This document shows positions 36,269-46,018 of a DNA stretch of 64,000 bases, one piece after another. The stretch is from Xanthomonas hortorum pv. pelargonii. Lineage in GTDB: Bacteria; Pseudomonadota; Gammaproteobacteria; Xanthomonadales; Xanthomonadaceae. Location of the stretch: assembly GCF_024499015.1 (NCBI RefSeq), contig NZ_CP098604.1, positions 1,054,001 to 1,118,000 on the forward strand, written 5' to 3'. Within the stretch, counting starts at the first letter, position 1; each line of letters opens with the position of its first letter. The translations under genes and the position numbers were made by a program. Below the pieces are notes generated by a model, which had not been told where the DNA came from, did no database searches, and worked only from the letters and a program-made list of their open reading frames with translations.

Positions 36269-36343
36269 TGGTGGGCGGTACAAGGTTCGAACTTGTGACC
36301 CTTGCCGTGTGAAGGCAATGCTCTACCGCTGAGCTAACCGCCC
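36269..36343 (-). tRNA. tRNA-Val (anticodon CAC)
   Basis: A 75-base cloverleaf with encoded CCA. Acceptor stem GGGCGGT/ACCGCCC, D-arm GCTCAGCGGTAGAGC, anticodon stem TTGCC/GGCAA with loop TTCACAC, T-arm ACAAGTTCGAACCTTGT. Anticodon CAC reads GUG valine codons. Confidence 0.95.
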
Positions 36344-36578
36344 GGTGACGCGAGCCGCACATTATAGGGCAGCTGTGGCGATCGTCAACAGGTTCATTCG
36401 AGGCGGCTGCACGGCGCCGGAAAACAGCGCAGCGCGGCAGACACACAGGCCGTTGCGGTGCTGCGTGAGACGCTGCGATTGCACGTCGGCAGCAGTCGCT
36501 CGACAGGCCGGGTTGCGCCGCTTCCCGTCACTTCCCCAGCAGACCGATACCGACAAACGCGCGCGTTGCATCCTCACT

Positions 36579-36932
36579 TCACATCGTATGCGTCGGCTTA
36601 TCCGAAGTCGTCAACCCCGCCAGCAGCGTCTCGATCTTGTTGCGCACCGCCTCTCCTTCCGGGCCATCCGGGAACTGCACGCCGATGCCGGCAGCGCGGT
36701 TGCCCTGCGCGCCGGCGGGCGTGGTCCAGATGACCTTGCCGGCGACCGGCAGGCGCTCGCTGGAGTCCGGCAGCGTCAGCAGCAGGAACACTTCGTCGCC
36801 GAGCATGTAGCGCTTGGGCGTGGGCACGAAGATGCCGCCGCCTTTCACGAACGGCATGTAGGCGCTGTAGAGCGCCGGTTTGTCCTTCAGCGCCAGCGAC
36901 AAAATGCCTTGGCGTGCATTCATTGCACTCAT
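36579..36932 (-). CDS. pilZ: PilZ-domain protein for type IV pilus biogenesis
   Basis: A 117-residue single PilZ domain (LSLALKDKPALYSAYMPFV, GGIFVPT, GVQFPD). In Xanthomonas this protein works with FimX and PilB in pilus assembly. The RxxxR and D/NxSxxG motifs that bind cyclic-di-GMP are absent, as in the type IV pilus PilZ, so direct binding is not expected. It overlaps holB by four bases, at the end of the fab-pabB-mltG-holB series, the same place pilZ occupies in related bacteria. Confidence 0.93.
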   Translation of the reverse strand: MSAMNARQGILSLALKDKPALYSAYMPFVKGGGIFVPTPKRYMLGDEVFLLLTLPDSSERLPVAGKVIWTTPAGAQGNRAAGIGVQFPDGPEGEAVRNKIETLLAGLTTSDKPTHTM

Positions 36933-37888
36933 CGAGTTCCCCTAGAACGTACCGGACGCTCTCCCTCGCGCCAGGACAGCAACAATTCCGTCACCGCCAG
37001 ATCGGCGCGAACGGTGGTGCGCAGCAGATCGCGCGTGCGATTGGCGACGTCGAACCAGGTCGCCAGCTTGTGCAACCGCGATGGATCGGTCAAGCCGGCC
37101 GATGCCTGTGCCAGCGCCAGGTCGGCGGCGTGGCGCAGACGTTGGTCGGCCTGGCCATCGTTGGTCCAGCGCTGCGCAACATCCACTGCGCTGGCGCGCC
37201 CGGCGGCGATCTGCTCCAGGTCCTGCGCCACCGTGCGACGTACCGCCAGGCCATCTTCGCGCAACCACTGCGCGGCGAGCCCCGGATGGCCGCGTGCGGC
37301 CTCCAGCGCTTCCTGTGCAGCCCGCTCGCCAACGCCCTGCGACAGCAGCCAGGCCAGCGCCTCGTGTGCGGGCGGCAGCTTGAATTCCAGACGCTGGCAG
37401 CGGCTGCGGATGGTCGCCGGCAAGCGCGCCGGCTGCGCGCTGATCAGCCACAGGTAGCGACCCGGCGACGGTTCCTCCAGTGTCTTGAGCAAGGCGTTGC
37501 AGGCAGCGCGATTGATCGCATCGGCCGGGTCGACGATCACCACCTGGGCGATGCCGTACTGCGGGGTCAGCGAGAGCTTCTGCGAAATCTCGCGCACCTG
37601 CTCGATCACGATCTCGGTGCGCAGCTTGTCGCCGGTGCGATTGGGAATGAACGAGATCAGCTGCAGATCCGGATGGGTGCCGGCGGCGATCAGCTGCCGC
37701 GTGCGCTGCGCCAACGCCGGGTCCGGCGAGCTGGCCAGCACGTGTTCGGCCAGCGCCAACGCCACCGCCCGCTTGCCCAGGCCATCGGGCCCGCAGATCA
37801 GCAAGCCATGCCCGAGCCGGCCGGCGTCCAGTGCCGCCAGCGTTTGATCGTAGGCGCGCTGCTGCCAGGGTGAGAACGCAGTAGTCAT
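36929..37888 (-). CDS. holB: DNA polymerase III delta-prime subunit
   Basis: A 319-residue clamp-loader subunit of the AAA+ fold. The N-terminal segment has ICGPDGLGKRAVALALAEH, a degenerate P-loop; ALLKTLEEPSPGRYLWLIS and ATIRSRCQ (sensor 1/SRC motif) are family signatures. With DnaX and delta it loads the beta clamp. It overlaps both mltG upstream and pilZ downstream by four bases. tmk, which usually lies between mltG and holB, is missing here. Confidence 0.95.
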   Translation of the reverse strand: MTTAFSPWQQRAYDQTLAALDAGRLGHGLLICGPDGLGKRAVALALAEHVLASSPDPALAQRTRQLIAAGTHPDLQLISFIPNRTGDKLRTEIVIEQVREISQKLSLTPQYGIAQVVIVDPADAINRAACNALLKTLEEPSPGRYLWLISAQPARLPATIRSRCQRLEFKLPPAHEALAWLLSQGVGERAAQEALEAARGHPGLAAQWLREDGLAVRRTVAQDLEQIAAGRASAVDVAQRWTNDGQADQRLRHAADLALAQASAGLTDPSRLHKLATWFDVANRTRDLLRTTVRADLAVTELLLSWREGERPVRSRGTR

Positions 37889-38952
37889 GGAGTGGACTCC
37901 GTCGGCGGAATTTCCGGCAGGCGGCGGCGCTGCAGGTAACGCGCCACCGCGGCATTGTGTTCGGCCAGGGTGGCCGAGAACGCATGCGCGCCGGTGCCGT
38001 CGCCAACCGCGACGAAGTACAAGGCATCCCCGGGCGCCGGACGCACCGCCGCCAGCAATGCTTCACGACCGGGCATGGCGATCGGGGTCGGGGTCAGGCC
38101 GGTGCGGGTGTAGGTGTTGTACGGCGTGTCGGTGGTCAGATCGCGGCGGCGGATATTGCCGTCGTAGCTGCTGCCGATGCCATAGATCACGGTCGGGTCG
38201 GTCTGCAATTTCATGCCCATCTGCAGGCGGCGCAGGAACACCCCGGCAATCAGCGGTCGCTCGCTGCCTAGCGCGGTCTCCTTCTCGATGATCGAGGCCA
38301 GGATCAACGCCTGCTCCGGCGAGCCGAGCGGCAGATTGGGCGCGCGCTGCTCCCAGGCTTGCGCCAACGCCTTGTCCATCGCCACGTGGGCGCGCTTGAG
38401 CACGTCCACATCGCTGTCGCTGCGCTGGTAGAGATAGGTTTCCGGCAGGAAGCGGCCTTCCGGATGCTGATTGGCAAAGCCCAACCGCGCCATCACAGCC
38501 GCATCGTCCAGCGCGCCGATGGATTGCTGCAACGGCGTGGAGGTAGCCAGTGCCGCGCGCAATTGGCGGAAATTCCAGCCCTCCACGATCGTGAAGCGGT
38601 ACTGGATCACCCGGCCCTGGCGCATGCGCTCGAGCAGCGCGCGCGGCGACAAGGCCGGCGCCAGCGCGTATTCGCCCACCTTGAGCTTGCCGGCCGCATC
38701 GACCTGGCGCGCGAGCAACTGCCATTCCAGATCCATGCCCTGCGCCACGCCGGCATCGCGCAACTTGCGCAACGTCACCTTGAGCGAATCGCCGGGCGCA
38801 ATCACCACACTGGGCGCGCTCGCGCTCACCGGTGTATCGGCGAAGTGCAGGTAATGCCGCCACGCCACCACAGCCGCAATCGCCAGCAGCGCCGCGAGCA
38901 ACAGTGCCGTGCCCAGCACGGCCAGACATCCACGTTTGCCAGTCACCGCCAC
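37885..38952 (-). CDS. mltG: Endolytic murein transglycosylase MltG
   Basis: A 355-residue YceG-family protein with a single N-terminal membrane helix (about 8-30) and a periplasmic LysM-like plus catalytic region. The catalytic glutamate is within ASIIEKETALGSERPLIAGVF. It cleaves nascent glycan strands and so ends their elongation. Four-base overlap with holB and a short gap after pabB indicate one operon. Confidence 0.95.
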   Translation of the reverse strand: MAVTGKRGCLAVLGTALLLAALLAIAAVVAWRHYLHFADTPVSASAPSVVIAPGDSLKVTLRKLRDAGVAQGMDLEWQLLARQVDAAGKLKVGEYALAPALSPRALLERMRQGRVIQYRFTIVEGWNFRQLRAALATSTPLQQSIGALDDAAVMARLGFANQHPEGRFLPETYLYQRSDSDVDVLKRAHVAMDKALAQAWEQRAPNLPLGSPEQALILASIIEKETALGSERPLIAGVFLRRLQMGMKLQTDPTVIYGIGSSYDGNIRRRDLTTDTPYNTYTRTGLTPTPIAMPGREALLAAVRPAPGDALYFVAVGDGTGAHAFSATLAEHNAAVARYLQRRRLPEIPPTESTP

Positions 38953-39018
38953 ACGTACCTCGTCATTGCCCCAGCGCCGCGCAGGATACCGCGCGCCGGT
39001 GATGTCCCGTTGAAGCGC

Positions 39019-40374
39019 TCATGTCTGGTCGAATGCACGCAGCAGGCCGCGCGCCTTGGCGCGGGTTTCGTCCAGCTCGCGCTGCGGATCCGAGTCCACC
39101 ACGATCCCGGCCCCGGTGCGGAAATGCACCTGGTTCCCGGCCACTTCGGCGGTGCGGATCAGGATGTTCAGATCCATGTCGCCGTCGCGATTGAGCCAGC
39201 CGAACGCACCGGTGTACGCACCCCGTGCGGTGCATTCGAGCTCGGCGATGATCTGCATGCAGCGCACCTTCGGGCAGCCGGTAATGGTGCCGCCGGGAAA
39301 CACCGCCGCGATCACCTCGCCGGGCGTGACCTCAGCGCGCAGGCGGCCGCGCACATTGCTGACGATATGGTGCACATGCGCGTAGCTCTCCACGCCCATC
39401 AGCTCGTCCACCTCCACCGTTCCGGGCGCACAGATGCGGCCCAGGTCGTTGCGCTCCAGGTCGATCAGCATCACGTGCTCGGCGCGTTCCTTCGGATGGC
39501 CGACCAGCTCGCGGATGCGTGCGGCATCGTCGTCGCCGGCAAAGCGCGCACGGGTGCCGGCGATCGGGCGCGTCTGCACCATATCGCCCTGCACCGACAC
39601 CAGGCGTTCCGGCGAGGAACTCACCACCGCGCGTCCTGCCGCCTCAAATAGGCCGGCAAACGGTGCGGGGTTGGCCGCGCGCAGACGCGCATGCAGCGCT
39701 GCCGGATCGACCGCAGCAGCGAATACCGCATGCCAGGCGCGCGAGATATTGGCCTGAAACACGTCGCCAGCGCACAGATAGGCGAGCACGCGCTCCACTG
39801 CATCGGTGAAGTGTTCGGGCGCGTCTTCTTCGACAGCCACCGGAGCGACCCAGTCCGGCAACGGTGGCAGCACGGCGCAGGCGGCGATGTCCTCAACGAT
39901 GCGCGTCAGCAGATCCTCGCGGCCCGGCTCGGCCAGTGCGACGCACAGGCCATTTACTCGATCGCGCAACACCGCTGCAGGCGCACGCAAGGCAAGCGCG
40001 CTCGGCAAGCCGTCGGCGCGGGTAGGCAACTGCAAAATCGGCTCGACCTGCGCGGCCAGTTCGTAATCCAGCAACACCGCCCAGCCGCCACGAAACGGCC
40101 ACGGACTTGTCGCATCGTGCGGCACGCGCTCGGCCTGCCAGGCTGCATCCAGCGCAGCCAGAAAGCCGCCTTCCAGCACGCGTCCGTCGCCATCGCGCGT
40201 GTGCCCATCGGCGTCGAGCCGCAGACTGGCACCTTCTGCAAGCAACAAGACATCCCAGCGACCGTGCTCGGTACCGAAGGCGGTGGATTCGAGCAAGGCC
40301 GGATAGCGCTGCGGCGCCAGCCGATGCAGCGCCAGCAGGTCGATGTCCGCATGCAGGGATCTGGTGAGCGTCAT
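39019..40374 (-). CDS. pabB: Aminodeoxychorismate synthase component I
   Basis: A 451-residue chorismate-utilising enzyme making 4-amino-4-deoxychorismate for folate synthesis. Family signatures include PAPFAGLFEA, ERLVSVQGDMVQTRPIAGT, DLERNDLGRICAPGTV and VFPGGTITGCPK. The PIAGT motif is that of PabB-type enzymes rather than anthranilate synthase. It takes the slot that pabC fills in E. coli (fabF-pabC-yceG). No lyase domain is fused to its C-terminus. Confidence 0.94.
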   Translation of the reverse strand: MTLTRSLHADIDLLALHRLAPQRYPALLESTAFGTEHGRWDVLLLAEGASLRLDADGHTRDGDGRVLEGGFLAALDAAWQAERVPHDATSPWPFRGGWAVLLDYELAAQVEPILQLPTRADGLPSALALRAPAAVLRDRVNGLCVALAEPGREDLLTRIVEDIAACAVLPPLPDWVAPVAVEEDAPEHFTDAVERVLAYLCAGDVFQANISRAWHAVFAAAVDPAALHARLRAANPAPFAGLFEAAGRAVVSSSPERLVSVQGDMVQTRPIAGTRARFAGDDDAARIRELVGHPKERAEHVMLIDLERNDLGRICAPGTVEVDELMGVESYAHVHHIVSNVRGRLRAEVTPGEVIAAVFPGGTITGCPKVRCMQIIAELECTARGAYTGAFGWLNRDGDMDLNILIRTAEVAGNQVHFRTGAGIVVDSDPQRELDETRAKARGLLRAFDQT

Positions 40375-40508
40375 CGGCCTGGTTTGGCGTGGGGTGCTAG
40401 AGCGCGCCGCCCTGCTGCAACGGCAGAGGGCGAGCGACGATGGAATCGGGCTGTGAATCAGAAATCAGGCCGCGCGGACGCATCGCGCGCGGCGGCCAAA
40501 ACGATCTT

Positions 40509-40540
40509 GCGCGCCGTTCTCCGTAAAAAGAACGGCGCGC
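40509..40540 (-). terminator. Hairpin after fabF
   Basis: Perfect 12-bp stem GCGCGCCGTTCT / AGAACGGCGCGC with 8-base loop, just beyond the fabF stop. The T-run is poor on both sides, so it may be a weak terminator or an mRNA-stabilising hairpin before pabB. Confidence 0.55.
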
Positions 40541-40544
40541 CAAC

Positions 40545-41780
40545 TCAGATGCGCTTGAACACCAGCGTGCCGTTGGTGCCGCCGAAGCCGAAGCCGTTGG
40601 ACATCACCGCGTCCAGCTGCACTTCGCGCGCCACGTTCGGCACGTAATCCAGGTCGCAGCCTTCGCTGGGTTCTTCCAGATTGATGGTCGGCGGGATGAT
40701 GCCGGTATGCAGCACCATCACCGAGAAGATCGCTTCCACGCCGCCGGCCGCGCCAAGCAGATGACCGGTCATCGACTTGGTCGAGCTCACCATGGCCTTG
40801 TACGCGTGGTCGCCCAATGCGCGCTTCATCGCCAGCGTCTCGGCCAGGTCGCCCAGCGGGGTGGAGGTGCCGTGCGCGTTGAGGTAGCCGATCTGCTCGG
40901 GATTGAGTTTGGCATCGCGCATGGCCGCAACCATGCTGCGCGCCGCGCCTTCGCCGTCTTCGCTGGGGGCGGTCATGTGGAAGGCATCGGAACTGGCGCC
41001 GAAGCCGACCAGCTCTGCATAGATACGCGCGCCACGCGCCTTGGCATGTTCGTATTCTTCCAGCACCAGCACGCCGGCGCCGTCGCCGAGCACGAAGCCG
41101 TCGCGCTGCTTGTCCCACGGACGCGAAGCGGCGGTCGGGTCGTCGTTGCGAGTGGACATCGCCTTCATTGCGCAGAAACCGCCCACCGAGCTCGGCGAGG
41201 ACCCACGCTCGGCGCCGCCGGCCAGCATCACATCGGCATCGCCGTACTGGATCATCCGCATCGCGGTACCGATCGAATGATTGGAGGTGGCGCAGGCGGA
41301 AACAGCCGAGAACGTCGGGCCTTTCAGGCCTTTGATCAGGCTCACCTGGCCCGGCAGCATGTTGATGATGGTACTGGGCACATAGAACGGCGAAATCTTG
41401 CGCGCGCCGCCCTCATGGAATTTGATGGTCTGCTCTTCGATACCGAGCAGACCGCCGATGCCGGAGCCGAGAATGGCGCCAACGCGTTCGGCATTGCTTT
41501 CGTCGATCTCCAGCCCGGAATCGTCCAACGCCATGAACGAGGCGCCGACACCGTAGTGGATGAACGAATCCATCTTCTTGACGTCCTTGGCGGACACAAA
41601 AAGCGTGGGGTCGAAATTCTTGATCTCACCCGCGATCTTGGTGGTGAACTGCGAGGCATCGATCTGCCTGATCGGGCCAATGCCTGAGCGCCCGTGGATG
41701 ATTCCATCCCAGCTGGTGGCCAGATCATTGCCCAGCGGCGACACCATGCCCATGCCGGTAACGACAACACGACGACTCAT
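40545..41780 (-). CDS. fabF: Beta-ketoacyl-ACP synthase II
   Basis: A 411-residue thiolase-fold condensing enzyme that extends acyl-ACP with malonyl-ACP. The nucleophilic cysteine is in SAVSACATSNHSIG; the catalytic histidines are in NAHGTSTPLGD and STKSMTGHLLGAAG. The ATG at 41780, with GGAG upstream, gives the standard MSRRVVVTGMGMVSPLGN start. It lies about 140 bp downstream of acpP. Confidence 0.97.
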   Translation of the reverse strand: MSRRVVVTGMGMVSPLGNDLATSWDGIIHGRSGIGPIRQIDASQFTTKIAGEIKNFDPTLFVSAKDVKKMDSFIHYGVGASFMALDDSGLEIDESNAERVGAILGSGIGGLLGIEEQTIKFHEGGARKISPFYVPSTIINMLPGQVSLIKGLKGPTFSAVSACATSNHSIGTAMRMIQYGDADVMLAGGAERGSSPSSVGGFCAMKAMSTRNDDPTAASRPWDKQRDGFVLGDGAGVLVLEEYEHAKARGARIYAELVGFGASSDAFHMTAPSEDGEGAARSMVAAMRDAKLNPEQIGYLNAHGTSTPLGDLAETLAMKRALGDHAYKAMVSSTKSMTGHLLGAAGGVEAIFSVMVLHTGIIPPTINLEEPSEGCDLDYVPNVAREVQLDAVMSNGFGFGGTNGTLVFKRI

Positions 41781-41920
41781 TGCAGATCTCCTCACCACGC
41801 AACAGACGGTGCTTGCGGTTTGCGATTAACGCTGAAAAACACAGGGCCGCATCAGCGGCCCCATGGAATGTCTGACGCAGCAGCGGCATGACGCACGCCG
41901 CCACCGTCAGGAACAACGCA

Positions 41921-42160
41921 TCAGCTCTTGACGTGAGCCTTCACGTAGTCGATCGCCTGCTGGACCGAGGTGATCTTTTCAGCCTCTTCGTCCGGGATCT
42001 CGCACTCGAACTCTTCTTCCAGCGCCATCACCAGCTCGACGGTGTCCAGCGAGTCGGCACCCAGGTCATCGACGAACGATGCGCTGGTGGTGACTTCCTC
42101 TTCCTTGACGCCGAGTTGTTCGACGACGATTTTCTTGACGCGTTCTTCGATGGTGCTCAT
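41921..42160 (-). CDS. acpP: Acyl carrier protein
   Basis: A 79-residue acidic carrier protein. The phosphopantetheine attachment serine is in [18 protein letters not shown]. It carries the growing chain to FabD, FabG, FabH and FabF, all encoded around it. The ATG at 42160 is preceded by a ribosome-binding site and the [17 protein letters not shown] start is canonical. A terminator-like hairpin precedes the gene. Confidence 0.98.
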   Translation of the reverse strand: MSTIEERVKKIVVEQLGVKEEEVTTSASFVDDLGADSLDTVELVMALEEEFECEIPDEEAEKITSVQQAIDYVKAHVKS

Positions 42161-42196
42161 TTGGGATATCGCTCCGGATGGAGTAGTGGTGGTACG

Positions 42197-42224
42197 AAAA
42201 AAACGCCATCGCCGCTGCGATGGC
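42197..42224 (-). terminator. Terminator/attenuator between fabG and acpP
   Basis: On the minus strand GCCATCGC and GCGATGGC pair around a 4-base loop, followed by GTTTTTTT. It would trim read-through from fabG, so acpP probably has its own promoter, consistent with its high expression. Confidence 0.85.
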
Positions 42225-42316
42225 CGCGTTGGATAGTGTAGTGGAAGCGACCGAGCGTTGCATTGCATCACAACTCCCAGCCGATCAGCCACTTAGCGCC
42301 TCCCGGCGCCGCACGC

Positions 42317-43060
42317 TCACGGCATGTACATGCCGCCGTTGACGTGCAGGGTCTCACCGGTGATGTAACGGGCACTCGGGCCGGCCAGGAATGCCACCGC
42401 ATTGGCGATGTCCTCCGGCTGTCCCAGGTGGCCAAGCGCGATCTGCTGCAGCAAGGCGGTCTTGGCCTCGTCCGGCAGCACCTTGGTCATGTCGGTGTCG
42501 ATGAAGCCGGGCGCCACCACATTCACGGTGACCCCGCGCGAGCCGATTTCCTTGGCCAGCGACTTGGAGAACGCGATGATGCCGGCCTTGGCCGCGGCGT
42601 AGTTGGTCTGCCCGGGATTGCCGGTCACACCCACCACCGAGGCGATGTTGACGATGCGGCCCTTGCGCGCCTTCATCATGCCGCGCATCACCGCCTTGGA
42701 GGTGCGGAACACGCTGGTCAGATTGGTGTCGATGATCGCCTGCCAGTCGTCTTCCTTCATCCGCATCAACAGGTTATCGCGGGTGATCCCGGCATTGTTG
42801 ACCAGAATCGAGATCGCCCCGAACTCCTTGCCGATCGCATCGATCAGGCCATCGACCGCAGTTGCGTCGGTGACATTGAGTTCGCGCCCGTGACCGCCGT
42901 GGGCGGCTAGACGCGCGCCGATCGCGCTCGCGCCGGACGCCGAAGTGGCAGTGCCGATCACGGTGGCGCCCTGGGCGGCCAGCGTGTCGGCGATGGCCGC
43001 GCCGATCCCGCGACTGGCGCCGGTGACCAGGGCGATCTCACCCTGCAGTGGCTTGCTCAT
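42317..43060 (-). CDS. fabG: 3-oxoacyl-ACP reductase
   Basis: A 247-residue short-chain dehydrogenase reducing beta-ketoacyl-ACP with NADPH. The cofactor motif GASRGIGAAIA, NNAGITRDN, the catalytic serine in NIASVVGVTGNPGQ and YAAAKAG (YxxxK) are in order. Start ATG 43060. It lies between fabD and acpP as in E. coli. Confidence 0.97.
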   Translation of the reverse strand: MSKPLQGEIALVTGASRGIGAAIADTLAAQGATVIGTATSASGASAIGARLAAHGGHGRELNVTDATAVDGLIDAIGKEFGAISILVNNAGITRDNLLMRMKEDDWQAIIDTNLTSVFRTSKAVMRGMMKARKGRIVNIASVVGVTGNPGQTNYAAAKAGIIAFSKSLAKEIGSRGVTVNVVAPGFIDTDMTKVLPDEAKTALLQQIALGHLGQPEDIANAVAFLAGPSARYITGETLHVNGGMYMP

Positions 43061-43147
43061 GAATTCTTTTCCTCGAAGGGGGACGTCGCAACCGTGATTG
43101 CGAACGCTGATGGAGGCCGGCATGACACCGGCATATGCGTCGTAGTA

Positions 43148-44092
43148 TCAGTGCGCCCACGCCTCAAGCGCGCCAGCGTAATCGGCAGGCGTGGCCAGAG
43201 GACGCGCATCCAGGCTCTTGTCGATGCGCTTGATCAGCCCGCTCAGCACCTTGCCCGGGCCGCATTCGGCGATCCGGGTGATGCCCTGCGCAGCCAGCGC
43301 CTGCACGCAGCCGGTCCACTGCACCGGCAGATACAGCTGCTCGGCCAGGGCCCTGCGAATCGCCTCGCTGCCGTCGTGCACGCGTGCATCCACGTTCTGC
43401 ACCACCGGAATCTGCGGGGCATGCCAGCTCAGGCCAGCCATCGCCTCGCTGAGCTGGTTGGCCGCATCGCGCATCAACGGGGTGTGCGAAGGCACGCTCA
43501 CCGCCAGCTTGACCGCCTTGCGTACGCCGCGCTCGGCCAGCAAGGCCAGCGCGCGATCCACTGCGGCCGCATCGCCACCGATGACGATCTGACCCGGCGA
43601 ATTGAAGTTGGCCGGCACCACCACCTGGCTGCCCGCCGCCTCGGCACAGACCTCCAGCACCAGCGCATCCTCGGCACCCAGCACCGCCGCCATCGCGCCG
43701 ACACCGGCCGGCGCGGCGGCCTGCATGAACTGGCCGCGCAGCCGTACCAGGTGCGCACCGTCGTGCAGCGACAAGGCACCGGCCGCGACCAATGCGGTGT
43801 ATTCACCCAGGCTGTGGCCAGCCAACACCGCGGGGCGTCGCCCGCGCTGCGCGTTCCACAACCGCCACACCGCCACGCCTGCGGCCAGCAAGGCCGGCTG
43901 GGTGTATTCGGTGCGGTTGAGCATCTCTTCCGGGCCGCCCTGCGACAGCGCCCACAGGTCGACGCCAGCGCCTTCGGAGGCTTCGGCGAAGGTTTCGCGA
44001 ATCTGCGGATGCAGCTCGGACAGTTCGGCCAGCATCCCTAAGGACTGTGAGCCCTGGCCGGGAAACACGAAGGCGAGAGTGGATTCGGTCAC
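43148..44092 (-). CDS. fabD: Malonyl-CoA:ACP transacylase
   Basis: A 314-residue enzyme charging ACP with malonate. FVFPGQGSQSLGM opens the protein; the catalytic serine is in GHSLGEYTALVA and the histidine in SVPSHTPLMRDAA. A GTG start at 44092 is chosen because the family sequence begins right after it; the same frame is open for 220 further codons upstream, but that is antisense-type shadow of the kinase-like gene. It lies 105 bp after the kinase-like gene. Confidence 0.96.
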   Translation of the reverse strand: MTESTLAFVFPGQGSQSLGMLAELSELHPQIRETFAEASEGAGVDLWALSQGGPEEMLNRTEYTQPALLAAGVAVWRLWNAQRGRRPAVLAGHSLGEYTALVAAGALSLHDGAHLVRLRGQFMQAAAPAGVGAMAAVLGAEDALVLEVCAEAAGSQVVVPANFNSPGQIVIGGDAAAVDRALALLAERGVRKAVKLAVSVPSHTPLMRDAANQLSEAMAGLSWHAPQIPVVQNVDARVHDGSEAIRRALAEQLYLPVQWTGCVQALAAQGITRIAECGPGKVLSGLIKRIDKSLDARPLATPADYAGALEAWAH

Positions 44093-44196
44093 GCGTTGCT
44101 GCCTACAAAAATCGAGCCGGGATAATACGTGCGAAATCGCCCTGGCGTCTGTACTGCCGCGTATGCAAGACCCGGCCAGCGCGACCGCCGGCACAC

Positions 44197-44979
44197 TTAC
44201 AGCAAGGCGTTGAGCAGGTCCATTTCGCCATCGGCGAGCCAGTCCTCGCACATCACCAGCACCAGCACCACGGCCAGGGAAGTCGCCGCGTGGATGGCCT
44301 GGATGGCGCGCGCCAGTGCCCCGGCAGAGCGCCCCAGGCGACCGGTGAGCTGCGCAAACCGCTGCAATCGTCCGGTCACCACATGCGCATGCGCCGCCAC
44401 GGCCGGGCCGGCCGCATCGAAAGCGCCCGTCATCAACCGCTGCAGCACCTCGCGGCGGCCACGGTAGTACTTGGCCACGCCGTAGCCAAACACCAGCCAG
44501 TCGCGCGCCTGGGCCTGCGCCAGGTCCATCACTTCCAGCGGATCCTCTTCGAAATCGATGAAGCCGACCGCCTGCCCGTCGACGGTCATGTTGCGCGGAA
44601 GCGGCTGGCCGAAATACGCGCCATCGCGGTGAGCATAGGCAATGGCCGCCACCGCCAGCGCGATCAGGCGGTCGCGCTCGGGCGCGTCGGCCTCGCGCAG
44701 GCAGCTGGCAAAGGAACGGCCGTTGTCGCTGAGCACCAGGGCCGCCTGCCCGCAACCGACCACGCGCGGCACATTCACCGCTTGCGCCTGCAGTTCGCCG
44801 AGCCGGCGCGCTTCCAGATCGCGTGCGGCATCGCCGCCACGGTGCGGCGGTGGACGCAAGGCATCCAGGCCCCAGCGGCGGGCGACGAAGTTGAGTGCTC
44901 CGAGCGAGACCGCCCGGCTGTCGCGGCGGTACTGCTTCAGCCAGACCCGCTGTCCGGCGATGACGATGGGTTCTGCCAT
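44197..44979 (-). CDS. Protein-kinase-fold (RIO/Kdo-kinase-like) phosphotransferase, function unknown
   Basis: A 260-residue protein inserted between fabH and fabD. Kinase-like features are an early lysine in RVWLKQYRRD, a catalytic-loop-like AYAHRDGAYFGQPLPRN and a DFG-position FIDFEED, suggesting a small-molecule or lipid-sugar kinase rather than a classical Ser/Thr kinase. The C-terminal third is helical, Ala-rich and hydrophobic, ending in a likely membrane-associated segment. Start ATG 44979 (MAEPIVIAGQRV). The substrate is unknown; its place in the fatty-acid cluster hints at a lipid-related acceptor, which is inference. Confidence 0.75.
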   Translation of the reverse strand: MAEPIVIAGQRVWLKQYRRDSRAVSLGALNFVARRWGLDALRPPPHRGGDAARDLEARRLGELQAQAVNVPRVVGCGQAALVLSDNGRSFASCLREADAPERDRLIALAVAAIAYAHRDGAYFGQPLPRNMTVDGQAVGFIDFEEDPLEVMDLAQAQARDWLVFGYGVAKYYRGRREVLQRLMTGAFDAAGPAVAAHAHVVTGRLQRFAQLTGRLGRSAGALARAIQAIHAATSLAVVLVLVMCEDWLADGEMDLLNALL

Positions 44980-45040
44980 AACGGGTCCGTCCCTGATGCT
45001 GCCAGGCATCGCCGGCGGACGCGGCGATGCCTGCGGTGAC

Positions 45041-46018
45041 TCAGTAGCGCAGCAGCGCCGAACCCCAGGTAAATCCACCACCGAACGCTTCCAGCAGCAG
45101 CAGCTGACCGCGCTGCACGCGGCCGGAGCGGACCGCTTCGTCCAGCGCCAACGGCACCGAGGCCGAGGAGGTGTTGCCATGGCGATCCACGGTGACCACC
45201 ACTTGGTCCATCGGCAGCTCCAAGCGCTTGGCGGTGGCTTCGATGATGCGCATGTTGGCCTGATGCGGGATCAGCCAATCCAGGTCGCCCTTGCCCAGGC
45301 CATTGGCCGCCAGCGTCTCGTCGACCACCGAGTCCAGTGCCTTGACCGCGTACTTGAAGACCTCGCTGCCCTTCATCAGCAACACGCCGCCGCCGTTCTT
45401 GCCTTCGCCGAAACCGACCGACACGCCGACCGGATCCCACAACAGCTCTTTCTTGCTGCCATCGGCGTGCAGATGGGTACTGAGGATGCCGGTTTCTTCG
45501 TCGGCCTTGAGCACCACCGCGCCAGCACCATCGCCGAACAGCACGCAGGTGGTGCGATCAGTCCAGTCGACGATACGGGTAAGCGTTTCTGCACCGACCA
45601 CCAGCACGGTCTTGGCGTCGCCACTGCGGATGAACTTGTCGCCGACGCTGAGCGCATAGACGAAACCCGAACAGGCCGCATTGACGTCGAATGCACCGCA
45701 ACCGACACTGCCCAGCCGCGCCTGCAACAGGCAGGCAGTGGACGGGAAGATCAGATCGGGAGTGGTGGTGCCGACCACGATCAGGTCGATCTCGTCGGCG
45801 CTGACGCCGGCCGCTTCCATCGCCTTCAGCGAGGCGAAATACGCCAGATCGCTGGTGGTCTGGTCGTCGGCAACGATATGACGCTCACGGATACCAGTGC
45901 GCGAGAAGATCCATTCATCGCTGGTGTCGACGATCTTGGACATATCGTCGTTGGTCAACACCTTTTCGGGCAAATAGCTACCCGTGCCCGCGATTCTGGA
46001 ATAGATCCGCTTGCTCAT
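45041..46018 (-). CDS. fabH: Beta-ketoacyl-ACP synthase III
   Basis: A 325-residue initiating condensing enzyme. The catalytic triad is visible: Cys in [11 protein letters not shown], His in IPHQANMRI and Asn in [10 protein letters not shown]. It joins an acyl-CoA primer to malonyl-ACP. Upstream is rpmF; plsX, which usually separates the two, is missing. Downstream is the kinase-like gene at about 60 bp. Confidence 0.97.
   Translation of the reverse strand: MSKRIYSRIAGTGSYLPEKVLTNDDMSKIVDTSDEWIFSRTGIRERHIVADDQTTSDLAYFASLKAMEAAGVSADEIDLIVVGTTTPDLIFPSTACLLQARLGSVGCGAFDVNAACSGFVYALSVGDKFIRSGDAKTVLVVGAETLTRIVDWTDRTTCVLFGDGAGAVVLKADEETGILSTHLHADGSKKELLWDPVGVSVGFGEGKNGGGVLLMKGSEVFKYAVKALDSVVDETLAANGLGKGDLDWLIPHQANMRIIEATAKRLELPMDQVVVTVDRHGNTSSASVPLALDEAVRSGRVQRGQLLLLEAFGGGFTWGSALLRY

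Noticed and set aside
36579..36932. PilZ protein as a cyclic-di-GMP receptor
   Set aside because: The RxxxR and D/NxSxxG binding motifs are not present.
44093..44755. N-terminal extension of FabD by 221 codons
   Set aside because: Overlaps the kinase-like gene on the same strand in another frame and lacks fabD family sequence; GTG 44092 fits the family start.
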